DNA from: Tissierella pigra
GTDB taxonomy: Bacteria > Bacillota > Clostridia > Tissierellales > Tissierellaceae
NCBI RefSeq assembly: GCF_009695605.1
Contig: NZ_VUNQ01000023.1
Coordinates: forward strand, 1-58,221
Reading direction: 5' to 3'
Length of the DNA stretch: 58,221 nt
Part shown: positions 26,824 through 38,160 of the stretch, in pieces
Layout of the letters: every line of letters starts with the position of its first letter
Numbering within the stretch: position 1 is the first letter of the stretch
Program-made: the position numbers and the translations under genes
The notes under the pieces: model-generated
What the model was told of the DNA's origin: nothing
The model's database searches: none
Seen by the model: only the letters and a program-made list of their open reading frames with translations

Positions 26824-28890
26824 CTATATTTTAAACTTATTTATTTTGTCATTTAGATTTATAGAAAGTTCATTTAAGATTTCAGCATTTTTAGCTACTT
26901 CATCAATGGCAGATACTTGTTGTTCCATAGATGCAGTAATTTCTTCAGAAGCAGCAGCTGTCTCTTGTGATACGGCTGAAATGTTTTCAATGGAGCTAAC
27001 AATTTTGTCCTTATCTTCATTTAAAATATCTATAAAGCTATTTACACCTTCTATTTCAGCAGTAATTTTTTTAATAGATTCATATATGGCATTAAATGTT
27101 AAGTTAACACTTTCAACAGCCTTGGTTTGTTCTTCCGATATAGATTTTACTTCACTCATTATAGAAACAGTATTATTACTTTCCAGTTGAAGACTTTCAA
27201 CGATTTCAACTATTTTACTAGCAGCATTTTTGGAGCCTTCGGCAAGTTTTCTAATTTCATTTGCAACTACAGCAAATCCTCTTCCAGCATTTCCAGCTCT
27301 TGCAGCCTCTATAGAGGCGTTTAATGCAAGCAAATTAGTCTGCTCAGCAATTGAAGATATAGTGTCTAATATTTCTCCAATATTACTGGATTTTTGATTT
27401 AATTCTTGGATAGCTTTCTCGATTCTAACCATAGACTGATTATTTGAATTTGTCTTTTCTATTAGTTCTTTAACAGCTAAGGTGCCAGAACTATTTGCTT
27501 TATTTGCTTCATGGGCATTTTCATACATTATACTACTATTAATCTTTAATGTTCTAAATTTTTCATCTAAAGATGTGGCTATAATTGAAGAACTTTCTGC
27601 ATCGTGGGCTTGGTCTTCAGCTCCACGAGCAATTTCTTCGATAGTTCTAGCAATTTCTTCAGAAGAAGCAGCAGTTTCCTCTGATGTTGCAGCTAAATTA
27701 GTGGCAGAATTTGAAACTTCATTACTTATATTTATTGCATCAGATAAAAGATTTCTTATACTATGAACCATAGAGTTGAAACTATTTGATAAGACACCTA
27801 TTTCATCTACAGAGTCTATATCTGTGCTAACTGAGAAATCTCCGTCAGCAAGAAATTCAGCCGTTTCTTTTAACTTAGTCATTTTTTTAGTTAAATTTAT
27901 GGCATATATTACAACTCCTATGGTTACTAGAATTAAACTTATTATAAAAGATATAAATATATTTGTCATTAAACTCTTTAAGGGGGTATATAATTCACTT
28001 TGAGATATGGTAAGTCCAATAATCCAACCTGTTTGTGGAATTTGAGAATAATGTACTGTAAACTTTTCACCATTATCTAAATAATCTCCATTTCCATATT
28101 TAGTTTCCAGGATCTTATTTCCCATTTCTACGAAACTTTGATTAGATTCCATTAAAATATTATCTTTCATAATCTTATCTAAATTTTTATCTGCAATATA
28201 CAGTCCATCATTATTAAGTAAAAATGCCCATCCTGTTTTTCCCACTTCTACTTCAGCTATTAGATTTTGTATACTATTTAAGTCTATATCTGCTGTGACT
28301 ACTCCTAGTACTTCTTGAGAGTCTCCCAAAAATGGAACAGAAGTAGTAATCATCGTAATATTTGAAGTTTCATCATAATAAGGTTCACTCCATGCAGAAT
28401 CACTAACGGCATTTTTGCCGTTAATATACCAATCATATTCAAAATAATTATAACTATCATTGCTATATTCCATAGTTAAGTACACTTGTCCATTTTCTTT
28501 ATGAACATAAGGACCAAAGTATTTTTCTTCATTATTAAGGGCATAAGGTTCAAACCATATACCAGATCCAAAAGTATCATTATTAGTAGTTACAAATTTT
28601 TTAATAGTTGAAATATATGTCTCCTCATTAGCAGTAGAAAGAGAGGCTTCAACAGATTTAGCTAAAGTTACAGCCAATTGGTTATGAGTAGACAAATTTT
28701 TCTCAATGGATTCAGCAATAAAGTTTATTTGAGAATTCATCTTCTCTGCAATTTCATTATTAATTATAGACTTAGAATAAAAATAGCTGATTATTGAAAT
28801 AGAAATCATACCTATAATTACTAAAGGTAAAATAATACTTAACAATGAAGCTCTTATACTTTTAAACTTTATACTTCTAAATTTCATCAT
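26824..28890 (-). CDS. Methyl-accepting chemotaxis protein with a dCache sensor
   Basis: 688 residues. TM1 is near 15-38. A large extracellular dCache-type sensor follows ([56 protein letters not shown]). TM2 is near 305-330, then a HAMP domain and a long coiled-coil signalling domain with the conserved hairpin tip ([20 protein letters not shown] ... [16 protein letters not shown]). It couples to CheA/CheW. Ligand unknown; dCache members often bind amino acids or organic acids. It faces the cheV gene across a divergent promoter region. Confidence 0.93.
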   Translation of the reverse strand: MMKFRSIKFKSIRASLLSIILPLVIIGMISISIISYFYSKSIINNEIAEKMNSQINFIAESIEKNLSTHNQLAVTLAKSVEASLSTANEETYISTIKKFVTTNNDTFGSGIWFEPYALNNEEKYFGPYVHKENGQVYLTMEYSNDSYNYFEYDWYINGKNAVSDSAWSEPYYDETSNITMITTSVPFLGDSQEVLGVVTADIDLNSIQNLIAEVEVGKTGWAFLLNNDGLYIADKNLDKIMKDNILMESNQSFVEMGNKILETKYGNGDYLDNGEKFTVHYSQIPQTGWIIGLTISQSELYTPLKSLMTNIFISFIISLILVTIGVVIYAINLTKKMTKLKETAEFLADGDFSVSTDIDSVDEIGVLSNSFNSMVHSIRNLLSDAINISNEVSNSATNLAATSEETAASSEEIARTIEEIARGAEDQAHDAESSSIIATSLDEKFRTLKINSSIMYENAHEANKANSSGTLAVKELIEKTNSNNQSMVRIEKAIQELNQKSSNIGEILDTISSIAEQTNLLALNASIEAARAGNAGRGFAVVANEIRKLAEGSKNAASKIVEIVESLQLESNNTVSIMSEVKSISEEQTKAVESVNLTFNAIYESIKKITAEIEGVNSFIDILNEDKDKIVSSIENISAVSQETAAASEEITASMEQQVSAIDEVAKNAEILNELSINLNDKINKFKI

Positions 28891-29187
28891 ATAAACTCCC
28901 CCCTCATACTTATATATCTAAAGATACCCGAATGTGACATAAAAATGCAAATGTTGATAAGATTCGCAAAGTTTAACATACATTTAACATAAGGTAAAAT
29001 ATATGGTTTTAAGACAAACAACTCTAAAGAATAAAAGATTAAAGACAAAAATAGACAAAGATAGTCAAAAAAGTTTATTTGTTTAGAATTTTTTCAGAGT
29101 TAAGGGGTATAATTGGTGAAATATGTTTATTAAAATAAATATGGCATAAAGTAGTCGGTTTTTAATTTCTAGATTGGAGGAGATAAA
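28891..29187. other. Divergent promoter region between chemoreceptor and cheV
   Basis: About 300 bp with no gene. It must hold promoters in both directions. A TATAAT at 29108-29113 points toward cheV but has only a weak -35 match; no flagellar sigma-28 consensus was found on either strand. Short repeated TTTAACATA units occur around 28972-28990. Confidence 0.5.
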
Positions 29188-30075
29188 ATGAGTAAGGAGA
29201 TATTATTAGAAAGTGGAACTAATGAATTGGAGATTGTTGTATTTAATGTGGGGGAGAGCATACTTGGAGTAAATGTGGCAAAAGTGGAGAGCATTATTGA
29301 AACTTTGCCAATTACAGATGTTCCTAATGCTCATAAAAATGTAAAAGGTGTTATAAACTACAGAGGAAGAGTTATTCCAGTAATTAATATGTTAAAAGCT
29401 TTAAGTAAAGAGTGTCAAGACCCAAATGAGCCCAGATTGTTAATTTTAATCCATATTAATAATAATGATTTTGCCATTGAAGTTAGTGGAGTTGAAGGTA
29501 TTAAAAGATTATCATGGCAAGATATAGAATCACCTTCACATATACTAATTTCTGATAATGAAACGCCTACAACTGGAGTAGTTAAAGATAATGAAAGGAT
29601 TATCTTAATGCTAGATTTTGAAAAAATACTTGCTGACATAGACCCATCTTTGTCATTAAAAGAGTCAAGCCGTACACGAGGATTAGAAGGAAAGAAAATA
29701 GTAGTAGCAGAAGACTCCGTTTTTTTGATTAAAATAGTAAATGAATCATTTATTAAAGCAGGAGCCATTGTAGAAAAATTTAGTAATGGTAAATTGGCAC
29801 TAGATTATTTACGTCAAGTATCAGAAGATGAAGTATATTGTGTTATTACTGATATAGAGATGCCGGTTATGGATGGATTGACTTTAACAAGAGAGATAAA
29901 AACCAATGAAAGATTAAAAAGTATTCCTGTAATTCTATTTTCATCTATTGTTAGTGAAAACTTAAAACATAGAGGTTTAAGTGTTGGTGCTGATGGACAG
30001 ATTACAAAGCCAGAGATAGATAAATTAATCAGTATGGTTATGGAAATTGGAAGTCAAAGAAATATAAAAAAATAA
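29188..30075 (+). CDS. cheV: CheV chemotaxis coupling protein (CheW-REC)
   Basis: 295 residues: an N-terminal CheW domain (about 8-155, with VINYRGRVIPVINM) joined to a C-terminal receiver (about 168-292). The receiver has the acidic pair AEDS, the phosphoacceptor Asp in VITDIEMPVMDG, a switch Ser in LFSSIV and the Lys in ITKPEID. CheV links chemoreceptors to CheA and tunes their output through phosphorylation. It is followed by a chemoreceptor reading frame 13 nt downstream, a natural pair. Confidence 0.93.
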   Translation: MSKEILLESGTNELEIVVFNVGESILGVNVAKVESIIETLPITDVPNAHKNVKGVINYRGRVIPVINMLKALSKECQDPNEPRLLILIHINNNDFAIEVSGVEGIKRLSWQDIESPSHILISDNETPTTGVVKDNERIILMLDFEKILADIDPSLSLKESSRTRGLEGKKIVVAEDSVFLIKIVNESFIKAGAIVEKFSNGKLALDYLRQVSEDEVYCVITDIEMPVMDGLTLTREIKTNERLKSIPVILFSSIVSENLKHRGLSVGADGQITKPEIDKLISMVMEIGSQRNIKK

Positions 30076-30088
30076 GGAGGAAAGTTTT

Positions 30089-32089
30089 GTGAAATTAAAA
30101 TAGAAGCTATTAGTATTTACAACAGCAATTTGTATTGTCTCAATTTTGATTATTTCAGGTATTGACTATTCTTTGTTTATTAAAAACTTAGAAAAGGAAA
30201 TTAATGAGAAACTTATATTAGAGGCAAATAGTGCTGCTAAGGAAATGGATAAATGGATAATAGAACAAAAAGAGTTTTTAAACGGTATTATAGAAACATC
30301 AATCTATGATGAGGTCTATGACAGTGACACCATGGTATCCTTTCTAAAAAGACTGACTAAACAATATTCGGAAAATGTCTTCTATATTGGTTATGATAAT
30401 AAAGAAACCTACTTAGGAGAAGATGTAGATCTTCCCCCAGATTTTGATGTAAGGACTAGACCTTGGTATGTAGGAGCCATGTCTACTGAAGATTTTTTCA
30501 TAACTGAGCCATATATAGATACCATAACAGGAGATATGGTAATTACTATTGCTAAACAGTTTGAGACTAAAAGTGGTAGAAAAGGTGCAATGGGAATGGA
30601 TATATTGGTTAATTATTTAGTAGATTATGTTGACTCCGCTGACTATGGAGAAGATTCATATGCTTTTTTAATAGATAATAATGGAAGTATATTGACACAT
30701 CCGGAAGATGAATTTAAACCTAAAGAAGGTAATTTTAGTAAGATAGAAGATTTGTTGGAAGGAAAAATAGCAGGAATTATAGGACTAACAGGAGATGAAA
30801 TTAAAGATAGAACTATAAAAGATTTAGATGGTACAGAAAGACTTTTCTTCTATGGAAATATAAAGGAAGCAGATTGGAATGTAATTATAGCCATATCAAA
30901 AGACAGTACAATGGGGATTATAGATACGGCAACATTATTTACTATAATAGCTGCAGTGGCTGTAATTCTTGTATCTACAGTATTAGTTTTATCTATGGCA
31001 AATACTATAACAAAACCTATTGTTGCGTCAGTTAAAATTGCTGAGAATATATCAAATCTAGATTTATCACAGAAGATTGAAGAAAAAGACTTAAAAAGAA
31101 AAGATGAATTGGGGCAGATGTATCAGTCTTTTGACCTTATTATAGAAAGACTTAAAGTATTCATGGAGAATATGGATGATTCTGTTAAGGTCAATTATGA
31201 AGTAAATAGGGAAACTGTGAGTAAAATTTATTATCTATTAGGTCAAGCAGAAGATACTTCAGCAACTACAGAAGAATTATCAGCAGGTATGGAAGAAAGC
31301 ACAGCCACTACTTTATCCATAAATGAATCCGTTGGTGAAATAGAAGGGGCATTATCAGATTTTGCAATTAAAGTAGAAGATGGGGCAAATGCTTCTAATG
31401 AAATAAGTATAAAAGCAGATGGATTAAGTGAACAGTTTATTCAAGCTAGAAGTAAGTCCATGGATGTTTATCGTGATGCAAAAACTGAAGTTGAAAGAGC
31501 TATAGAGGCTTCAAGAGAAGTAAATAAAATAAATGTACTATCAAATGCAATACTTGAAATATCAGAGAAAACGTCACTATTGTCATTAAATGCAGCAATA
31601 GAAGCAGCAAGGGCTGGAGAAAGTGGTCGTGGGTTTGCAGTAGTAGCAGACGAAATAAGAAAACTTGCTGAAGGTTCTAATTCAACTGTTGGAGAAATAC
31701 AAGATGTAACAGATAATATTACTAAGGCTGTAGAACGCCTAATAGATGGAGCAAGTGTATTAGTAGAGTTCTTGGAAAAAGATGTGACTAATGACTATGA
31801 TTCAATGGTACATGCTATAACCCAGTATAAGGAAGATGGTTCTTATTTAAGCAATATAATATCAGATCTTAGTGCAACGGCAGAAGAACTTGCAGCAACT
31901 GTAAATCAAATAACTGTATCTATGAATGAAGTATCTACTACTGTAGAGGAGTCAACTATAGCAGCAACAACCATAGCAGAAAAAAATATGAATATAGTAG
32001 AGGGAATAAATGATATAAGCAGTATAATTGAGAAAAATGAAGATATATCACAAAAATTAGAAGAAATAGTTTCTCAAGTTAAATTTTAA
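30089..32089 (+). pseudogene. Chemoreceptor interrupted by an early amber codon
   Basis: A strong AAGGAGGAAA precedes GTG 30089, which reads MKLK and then TAG (30101-30103). The same frame continues without interruption as [17 protein letters not shown], a typical first transmembrane helix, and on to 32089. The rest is a normal chemoreceptor: a dCache sensor ([32 protein letters not shown]), TM2 near frame position 260, HAMP, and the signalling tip ([20 protein letters not shown]). A restart at TTG 30146 lacks a ribosome site and would cut TM1. So this is a single nonsense change in an otherwise intact gene, suppression of the codon, or a sequencing error. Confidence 0.8.
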
Positions 32090-32209
32090 TATAAAATAAA
32101 AAATATCATACTCTACCATTACTATATTACTGCCAGATAAATACATGGAGAAGTAATTAAATTTAAAGTATAATATAATATATAAAGTATTTAATCTGGT
32201 GGTGAATAG

Positions 32210-35200
32210 ATGTCAAGACTAACAAATGAAACAATAATAGATAGAATAGATTCCTATAATACTTTTATAATGGGGAGAGAATATTATAATTCTGGTAAAG
32301 TAAAAGAAGTAAAATCAACTCCAAGTCATAACTATTATGTTGCCAGTATATATGGGAATTCCAAATATGAATCAACAGTTGAATTTAATATGAGCAATTC
32401 AATAAAAAAAACAACTTGTACCTGCCAAGATTTTAAAGAGCATTATGGTGATTGTAAACATATAGTGGCATTACTGATGTTGATTATGGACTATGAAAAT
32501 ACAGGGTCAATAAAAAAGCAAAAATCTGAAGGGGATATAAAGAACATACTTCATTATTATAGACAAACTCCTAACAATGCTAAAATGCCTTTAAATTTAG
32601 AAATAAATTTTAAATTTACAGATAAAATTCCTAGACTTGAAATGCGAATAGGAGAAAATAAGCTATATGTAATTAGAAGTCTAGGAAAATTTATATCGGA
32701 TATACGTGGAGAAAAAATAATAGAATTTGGGAAAAACTTCGTATATTCTCCAGAGATTCATTGTTTTGATAATGAAGACCAAGAGCTAATAGACTATTTA
32801 ACCATATTATATGAAAACTATGAAATAAACTACAACAATTATTTTGGTTCTAGACATTTTAGTATATTTAAAGGAAGCCAAGTAAACTTTAGTCCAAAAT
32901 CCTTAGAAAGATTCTTTGAAATAATTAAAAGTCGAAAATTCAATGCAGAAATAAATCATATAGATTTCAAAGAAATATCCATTATTCATAGAGATTTAGA
33001 TTTAAACTTAAAACTGGTGGAAAGTCAAAATGACCTTCTTTTGAAGGTAGACGATATAGATATAGTTCCTTTAACGGAAGATTGGAAATATGTTTTTTAT
33101 AAAGGAAATATTTATAAACTATCAGAACATCAAACAAATACCATAAGACCTATATTCAATGAAATAAATAGAAAAGATACGGATGCCATAAGAATAGAAA
33201 AAGAGTTAAAGAATACTTTTGTATCTGAAATCCTTCCAATTATTAGACGAAACTCCAATTTAGAAATAGATAAAACTGTACAAGATTCAATTCATAGTGA
33301 ACCGCTGAACTCAACTATATACTTTGATAGACAAGGAGATTTAATTTTAGGTAAAGTTATATTTAATTATGGAGATATAGATATAAATCCATTTTCTTCT
33401 CAAGATATAAACAAAAAGACCAATAAGATTTTGTTAAGAGATATAGAAAAGGAAAGAACTGTAATGTCTTTTCTAGAGCATGGAGATTTTAAAGTGGAAG
33501 ATGGAGGATTTTACTTAGAAGAGGAAGAAGAAATTTTTGATTTTATAAATGATATTATTCCAGAACTACAAAAACATTCAGAAATATATTATTCCGAAAG
33601 CTTTAAGAATATGGGACTGATAGGGCCTAAAAACTTCAGAAGTGGATTAAGACTTGATAATAAGTTGGATATGCTTCATTTTGATTTCAATATAGAAGGT
33701 ATAGAAGATAACGAATTAGAAGAAATCTTTAGGAGCATAAAAAAGAAAAAAATATATTATAAGTTAAAAAATGGATCTTTTTTATCCCTTAATAATAAAG
33801 AATTTAATGATATAATAGATATGTTAGATTACTTAGATATTGATATAGGAAACTTTCAAAATGGTACATTGGAGATCCCTAAATTTAGAACAATGTATTT
33901 AGATAAATTTATTCACAATAGGGGAATCGACTTTATTAAGAAAAACATAGACTTTAGAAGATTGGTAAGGGATATAAATGATCCAGAAGATATAGAATAC
34001 AAATTACCAGAAAACCTAAATGCAGATTTAAGGGATTATCAAAGATTTGGATTTAAATGGTTAAAAACACTAACTAACTATGGCTTTGGCGGAATCTTAG
34101 CTGATGAAATGGGGTTAGGAAAGACTATTCAAATCATCAGTTTCTTATTATCGGAGAAAAAAGAAAAAGGTATAGAGCCTAGTATAGTCATAGTACCCAC
34201 ATCTTTAGTGTATAACTGGGAAGATGAAGTGGAAAAATTTGCTCCAAGTCTTAGGACTTTGGTTATAACTGGAAATAAGGTGGACAGAGGAAATCTAATC
34301 AGCAATTCCAAGGATTATGATTTATTAATTACATCATATCCATTGATTAGAAGAGATATAGATGAATATAAAAATATATCCTTTAGACATTGTATATTAG
34401 ATGAAGCCCAATACATTAAAAACCAAGAATCTTTAAACGCTAAATCCGTTAAAAACATAAGGGCAAAACATTATTTTGCTTTAACAGGAACTCCAATGGA
34501 AAATTCCTTATCTGAGCTTTGGTCTATATTTGACTTTCTAATGCCAGGCTATCTTTTAAGCAGTAGAAAATTTGGAGAAAAATATGAAAGACCAATATCT
34601 AAGGAAAATAATAATGAAAAGCTAAAGGAATTAAGGGATCAGATTAAACCCTTTATATTGAGACGAACTAAGAAAGATGTACTCAAAGAATTGCCGGATA
34701 AGATAGAACAAAAAATAGTGATAGAAATGTCTAAAGAGCAGAAAAAACTATACTTAGCATATTTACAGGCAATAAAAGGGGAAATTTATGATGAAATAAA
34801 TTCAAAAGGATATGGCAGAAGTCATATAAAAATACTTGCAGGACTGACTAGACTAAGACAAATATGCTGTCACCCTGAAATATTTATAGAGGGATATAAT
34901 GGCGGAAGTGGGAAGCTAGATTCCTTAGAGGAAATCGTAGTAGAAGCTGTAGAATCAGGACATAGAATACTAATATTTTCACAATTTACCACAATGTTAC
35001 AAAAAATTAGAACTCTTTTAGAAGAGAAGAAAATTAAAACCCTATATTTAGATGGCTCAACTCCCATAGTAGAAAGGGGTAATCTAGTAAGGGATTTCAA
35101 TAAAGGCATAGGAGATATATTTTTAATATCTTTGAAGGCTGGAGGCACGGGACTCAATTTAACCTCAGCAGATATGGTAATTCATTTTGACCCTTGGTGG

Positions 35201-35419
35201 AATCCAGCAGTAGAAGATCAAGCAACAGATAGAGCACATAGAATAGGTCAAGAAGAAACTGTGCAAGTAATAAAACTAGTTACTAAGGGAACCATAGAAG
35301 AAAAGATATTTAATATACAAGAAAGAAAAAAGGAAATGATAGATAAAGTAATCAAAGAAGGAGAAACATTAATTACCAAATTATCTGAAGATGAAATAAT
35401 GTCATTATTTGATATGTAA
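32210..35419 (+). CDS. SWIM zinc-finger SNF2-family helicase
   Basis: 1069 residues. An N-terminal SWIM finger (TCTCQDFKEHYGDCKHIV, about 65-85) is followed by a long bacterial SNF2-associated region, then the two helicase lobes. Motifs: Walker A ADEMGLGKTIQ (about 630-640), DEAQYIKN (II), ALTGTPMENSLSELWSIFDFL (III), then SLKAGGTGLNLTSADMVIHFDPWWNP and DRAHRIGQ (V-VI). Bacterial Swi2/Snf2 ATPases translocate on DNA or remodel protein-DNA complexes such as stalled RNA polymerase. It stands alone with its own terminator. Confidence 0.93.
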   Translation: MSRLTNETIIDRIDSYNTFIMGREYYNSGKVKEVKSTPSHNYYVASIYGNSKYESTVEFNMSNSIKKTTCTCQDFKEHYGDCKHIVALLMLIMDYENTGSIKKQKSEGDIKNILHYYRQTPNNAKMPLNLEINFKFTDKIPRLEMRIGENKLYVIRSLGKFISDIRGEKIIEFGKNFVYSPEIHCFDNEDQELIDYLTILYENYEINYNNYFGSRHFSIFKGSQVNFSPKSLERFFEIIKSRKFNAEINHIDFKEISIIHRDLDLNLKLVESQNDLLLKVDDIDIVPLTEDWKYVFYKGNIYKLSEHQTNTIRPIFNEINRKDTDAIRIEKELKNTFVSEILPIIRRNSNLEIDKTVQDSIHSEPLNSTIYFDRQGDLILGKVIFNYGDIDINPFSSQDINKKTNKILLRDIEKERTVMSFLEHGDFKVEDGGFYLEEEEEIFDFINDIIPELQKHSEIYYSESFKNMGLIGPKNFRSGLRLDNKLDMLHFDFNIEGIEDNELEEIFRSIKKKKIYYKLKNGSFLSLNNKEFNDIIDMLDYLDIDIGNFQNGTLEIPKFRTMYLDKFIHNRGIDFIKKNIDFRRLVRDINDPEDIEYKLPENLNADLRDYQRFGFKWLKTLTNYGFGGILADEMGLGKTIQIISFLLSEKKEKGIEPSIVIVPTSLVYNWEDEVEKFAPSLRTLVITGNKVDRGNLISNSKDYDLLITSYPLIRRDIDEYKNISFRHCILDEAQYIKNQESLNAKSVKNIRAKHYFALTGTPMENSLSELWSIFDFLMPGYLLSSRKFGEKYERPISKENNNEKLKELRDQIKPFILRRTKKDVLKELPDKIEQKIVIEMSKEQKKLYLAYLQAIKGEIYDEINSKGYGRSHIKILAGLTRLRQICCHPEIFIEGYNGGSGKLDSLEEIVVEAVESGHRILIFSQFTTMLQKIRTLLEEKKIKTLYLDGSTPIVERGNLVRDFNKGIGDIFLISLKAGGTGLNLTSADMVIHFDPWWNPAVEDQATDRAHRIGQEETVQVIKLVTKGTIEEKIFNIQERKKEMIDKVIKEGETLITKLSEDEIMSLFDM

Positions 35420-35446
35420 AAGACTAGACTAAGTTCTAGTCTTTCT
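35419..35446 (+). terminator. Terminator after the SNF2 gene
   Basis: AAAGACTAGA (35419-35428) pairs with TCTAGTCTTT (35435-35444) around a CTAAGT loop. A relaxed member of the CTAG terminator family. Confidence 0.8.
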
Positions 35447-35455
35447 ATTGTGCTT

Positions 35456-35489
35456 TGTTCAGTGAATGTTCAGAAAAAACATATATAAT
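35456..35489 (+). promoter_or_regulatory. Tandem TGTTCAG operator and -10 box of the exopolysaccharide operon
   Basis: TGTTCAG at 35456-35462 and again at 35467-35473, an exact 11-bp period, then 10 bp and TATAAT at 35484-35489. There is no recognisable -35, as expected for an activator-dependent promoter. The same arrangement recurs at 48959-48992. Direct repeats one helical turn apart are typical of winged-helix response regulators; the SARP-type regulator at 47831-48937 is the obvious candidate. Confidence 0.7.
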
Positions 35490-35522
35490 TAAAAGATATG
35501 CTTTAAAAGAGGTGAAAGATTT

Positions 35523-38150
35523 ATGCAAAATTCATATAAAGGTACTAAGAGTGTTGAAAAAATAGGAGTTATAGGTCTAGGTTATGTAGGTTTACCTTTG
35601 GCAATGGCTTTTTCAAAGGAAATAAAAACCATAGGATATGATAGTGATAAAGAAAAAATAAAGGTCTATATGGCTAGTGAAGAATTTAAGAATTCAAATT
35701 TAGAATTTACTTGGGATGAAAATAGATTAAAGGAAGCCAATGTTATTATTGTTGCTGTTCCCACTCCCATTAATGGTGAAAATATTCCAGATTTAAACTT
35801 AGTTAAAGAAGCTTCTATAGTTGCAGGACGTAACCTTACTAGGAACACAGTAGTAGTATATGAATCTACAGTGTATCCAGGTGTAACAGAAGACATATGT
35901 ATACCTATTCTTGAAAGAGAATCCAAACTTATAGTAGGAAAAGATTTTAAAGTAGGATACTCTCCAGAAAGAATAAATCCAGGAGATAAAACCAATGTTT
36001 TAGGAAATATAGTCAAAATAGTATCTGGTATAGATGATGAAACTATAGAATATATATCTTCTCTATATGAACTTATTATTGAAGCAGGAACTCATACTGA
36101 ATATTTAAGCTATCAAAGCTTTAAAGATTATAATCAAGTTCTAAACTATGTAAAAAATTTGAAGAAGGGTTCAATTATTACAATTAAAATGGACGGAGTA
36201 TTGGAAGAAGATGAATATAGTAAGCCACCAGAACCAGCTAAACCAGCCATAGATAAGCAGTCTACAGTGCCAAAGAATAATATAGTAATTGAATTAACTC
36301 CAAAAGAAAGACTAATCAATATGGTAGATTGGCTGTTAAGAGCCTTAGAAGAAACAGAGCATAAAAGTGTACTGGTAGAGGATTTAGAATTCTATGATAA
36401 TGATGATTTAGATAATGAAGTAAATAAAGAACAAATTAAAACTAATACTACTAAAAAAATTAAAAAAGCCCTCTGGCTCAAAAAACACCAATCAAAAGAA
36501 TCTGCAAAAGAGCCTATAAAAGGAATTACAAAGGAAGAATTAGATGAATTTAGAAAGAATAACAATGGAAAAAAATCTAAGGAATATAGCACCATATATA
36601 CAACTGAGAAATCACTTTCCTATACATTTTATGGAGTTAGCAATATAGAGGTTTTAAATAAGGTTTTAGATAATCTAGATATATTGGAAGTAAAGGGAAC
36701 TTTCTATATAACTAAAAAAGATTTAATAGATATGCCAGATACAATTAAAAGAATTGCAGAAAAAGGCCATGAAATAGGAATAAGTCTGAAGGAATCGGAA
36801 GATAAAGATTTTTATTCTACACTAGAGACTATATTGTTTGTTCAAAGAGAGGTAAATAAACTAACTGACCAAACCCCTGCCTTAGTTCGGTATCCATATT
36901 ATTTAGAGCTTAATGATGAAATCCTTGAGGCAATATCCAGTGGGAATTGTACAGTACTATGGGATAATATATCCATATCCAGTTCCAAAGTAGGAAAGGA
37001 TGGAACCTTGAAAGATGTTATGAATAATGCCTTTGGGGAAAGCAATATATCAGTTCATAGGGGTTATGTCATATATTATCGTATGGATTATTATAACGAT
37101 ATAAATATTATTCCAGATTCCATGTTAAAAATAGTAAAAGATAGAATTGACACAATAGCCTATAGTGATGAAATTCCAGATAATGGGTCTTCATATAGTA
37201 TTCGACCAGCAGGAGATATTATGAAGGGAAATAAAGTATATAATTATCCATTAAAGGATGAAGAAATACTTCATATAGTAAAAGATAAAATTCATTCAGG
37301 TTATCTTCTAAACTATAGTGAATCAGATAAGTTTGATTTAATAAAGAATAAATATATAGGAAATCCTTTTATTGGCACTCCCAATACATTACCTGGATTT
37401 ACGGAGGAAGAATTAAAAGAAGTAGATAAAACAGGAGTATTTACAGATGATAAAGTGCTATTCTTAACATTTGATGATTGGGCAACAGATAAAGCCGTTA
37501 ACCAATTATTATATGTTTTAGACAAGCACAATGTAAAGGCAAGCTTCTTTATTAGAACTAACTATATAGATAATAATCCTAATCTTTTACGAGCCATTGC
37601 CGAAGCAGGTCATGATGTAGGCAGCCATACAAATAACCATTTGCCTTTTGCCATAGCAGAAGATAAACAGGAGGAAGATGATACTAAGTCAATTTATTAT
37701 TCTCCTAATGAAGAGGAGATTCTAGAAAGAAAGAAGGATTTGCTTGTATCATATAATAAACTTCAATATGTAATAGGTGATATATATATGGATAATCGAC
37801 CTGCTTTAAACACCATATTAAGACCACCTACTTTAGCAATGAGTAGGTCTGGAATGGAGGCAATTTTAGATATGGGGTTTAGCCACATTGTCAGTGGGGA
37901 CTTCAGTACCCGTGATTATGAAGATAAGAAATCTGAAGCATTAGTATATAAAATAATAAATGGAATGGTGACAGATAATGGAAATCCTATGAATATACAA
38001 AATGGCAGTATATTGGTTATGCATATGTCTGATTTTAAGGGAAATCCATTCCATGATCCAAATTTAACGGCTAAGGCGTTGGATATGGCAATTCCTATAT
38101 TAAAGTCAAAAGGATATAGCTTTGCAAGATTAAGCGACTATTTAAAGTAA
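35523..38150 (+). CDS. Chimera: truncated UDP-sugar dehydrogenase N-domain fused to a polysaccharide deacetylase
   Basis: 875 residues in one frame. Residues 1-190 are the NAD-binding half of a UDP-glucose/ManNAc-type dehydrogenase (IGVIGLGYVGLPLA, VIIVAVPTPI, ESTVYPGVTED, GYSPERINPGDK). The match stops at EAGTH, before the catalytic Cys and the C-terminal domain. From residue 192 (TEYLSYQSFKDYNQ) the protein is a surface-type deacetylase: a charged linker, a degenerate NodB-like domain (about 360-560), then a competent NodB domain with TFDDW (near 650), SHTNNH, RPPTLAMS and LVMHMSD. No signal peptide remains, which is odd for an extracytoplasmic enzyme. Probably a deletion fusion; whether the product works is unknown. 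Confidence 0.8.
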   Translation: MQNSYKGTKSVEKIGVIGLGYVGLPLAMAFSKEIKTIGYDSDKEKIKVYMASEEFKNSNLEFTWDENRLKEANVIIVAVPTPINGENIPDLNLVKEASIVAGRNLTRNTVVVYESTVYPGVTEDICIPILERESKLIVGKDFKVGYSPERINPGDKTNVLGNIVKIVSGIDDETIEYISSLYELIIEAGTHTEYLSYQSFKDYNQVLNYVKNLKKGSIITIKMDGVLEEDEYSKPPEPAKPAIDKQSTVPKNNIVIELTPKERLINMVDWLLRALEETEHKSVLVEDLEFYDNDDLDNEVNKEQIKTNTTKKIKKALWLKKHQSKESAKEPIKGITKEELDEFRKNNNGKKSKEYSTIYTTEKSLSYTFYGVSNIEVLNKVLDNLDILEVKGTFYITKKDLIDMPDTIKRIAEKGHEIGISLKESEDKDFYSTLETILFVQREVNKLTDQTPALVRYPYYLELNDEILEAISSGNCTVLWDNISISSSKVGKDGTLKDVMNNAFGESNISVHRGYVIYYRMDYYNDINIIPDSMLKIVKDRIDTIAYSDEIPDNGSSYSIRPAGDIMKGNKVYNYPLKDEEILHIVKDKIHSGYLLNYSESDKFDLIKNKYIGNPFIGTPNTLPGFTEEELKEVDKTGVFTDDKVLFLTFDDWATDKAVNQLLYVLDKHNVKASFFIRTNYIDNNPNLLRAIAEAGHDVGSHTNNHLPFAIAEDKQEEDDTKSIYYSPNEEEILERKKDLLVSYNKLQYVIGDIYMDNRPALNTILRPPTLAMSRSGMEAILDMGFSHIVSGDFSTRDYEDKKSEALVYKIINGMVTDNGNPMNIQNGSILVMHMSDFKGNPFHDPNLTAKALDMAIPILKSKGYSFARLSDYLK

Positions 38151-38160
38151 AGGAGATAGT

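Noticed and set aside
30101-30103. Pyrrolysine at the chemoreceptor TAG
   Set aside because: No pyl genes in the window and no reason for pyrrolysine in a membrane-anchor leader; nonsense mutation or error is simpler.
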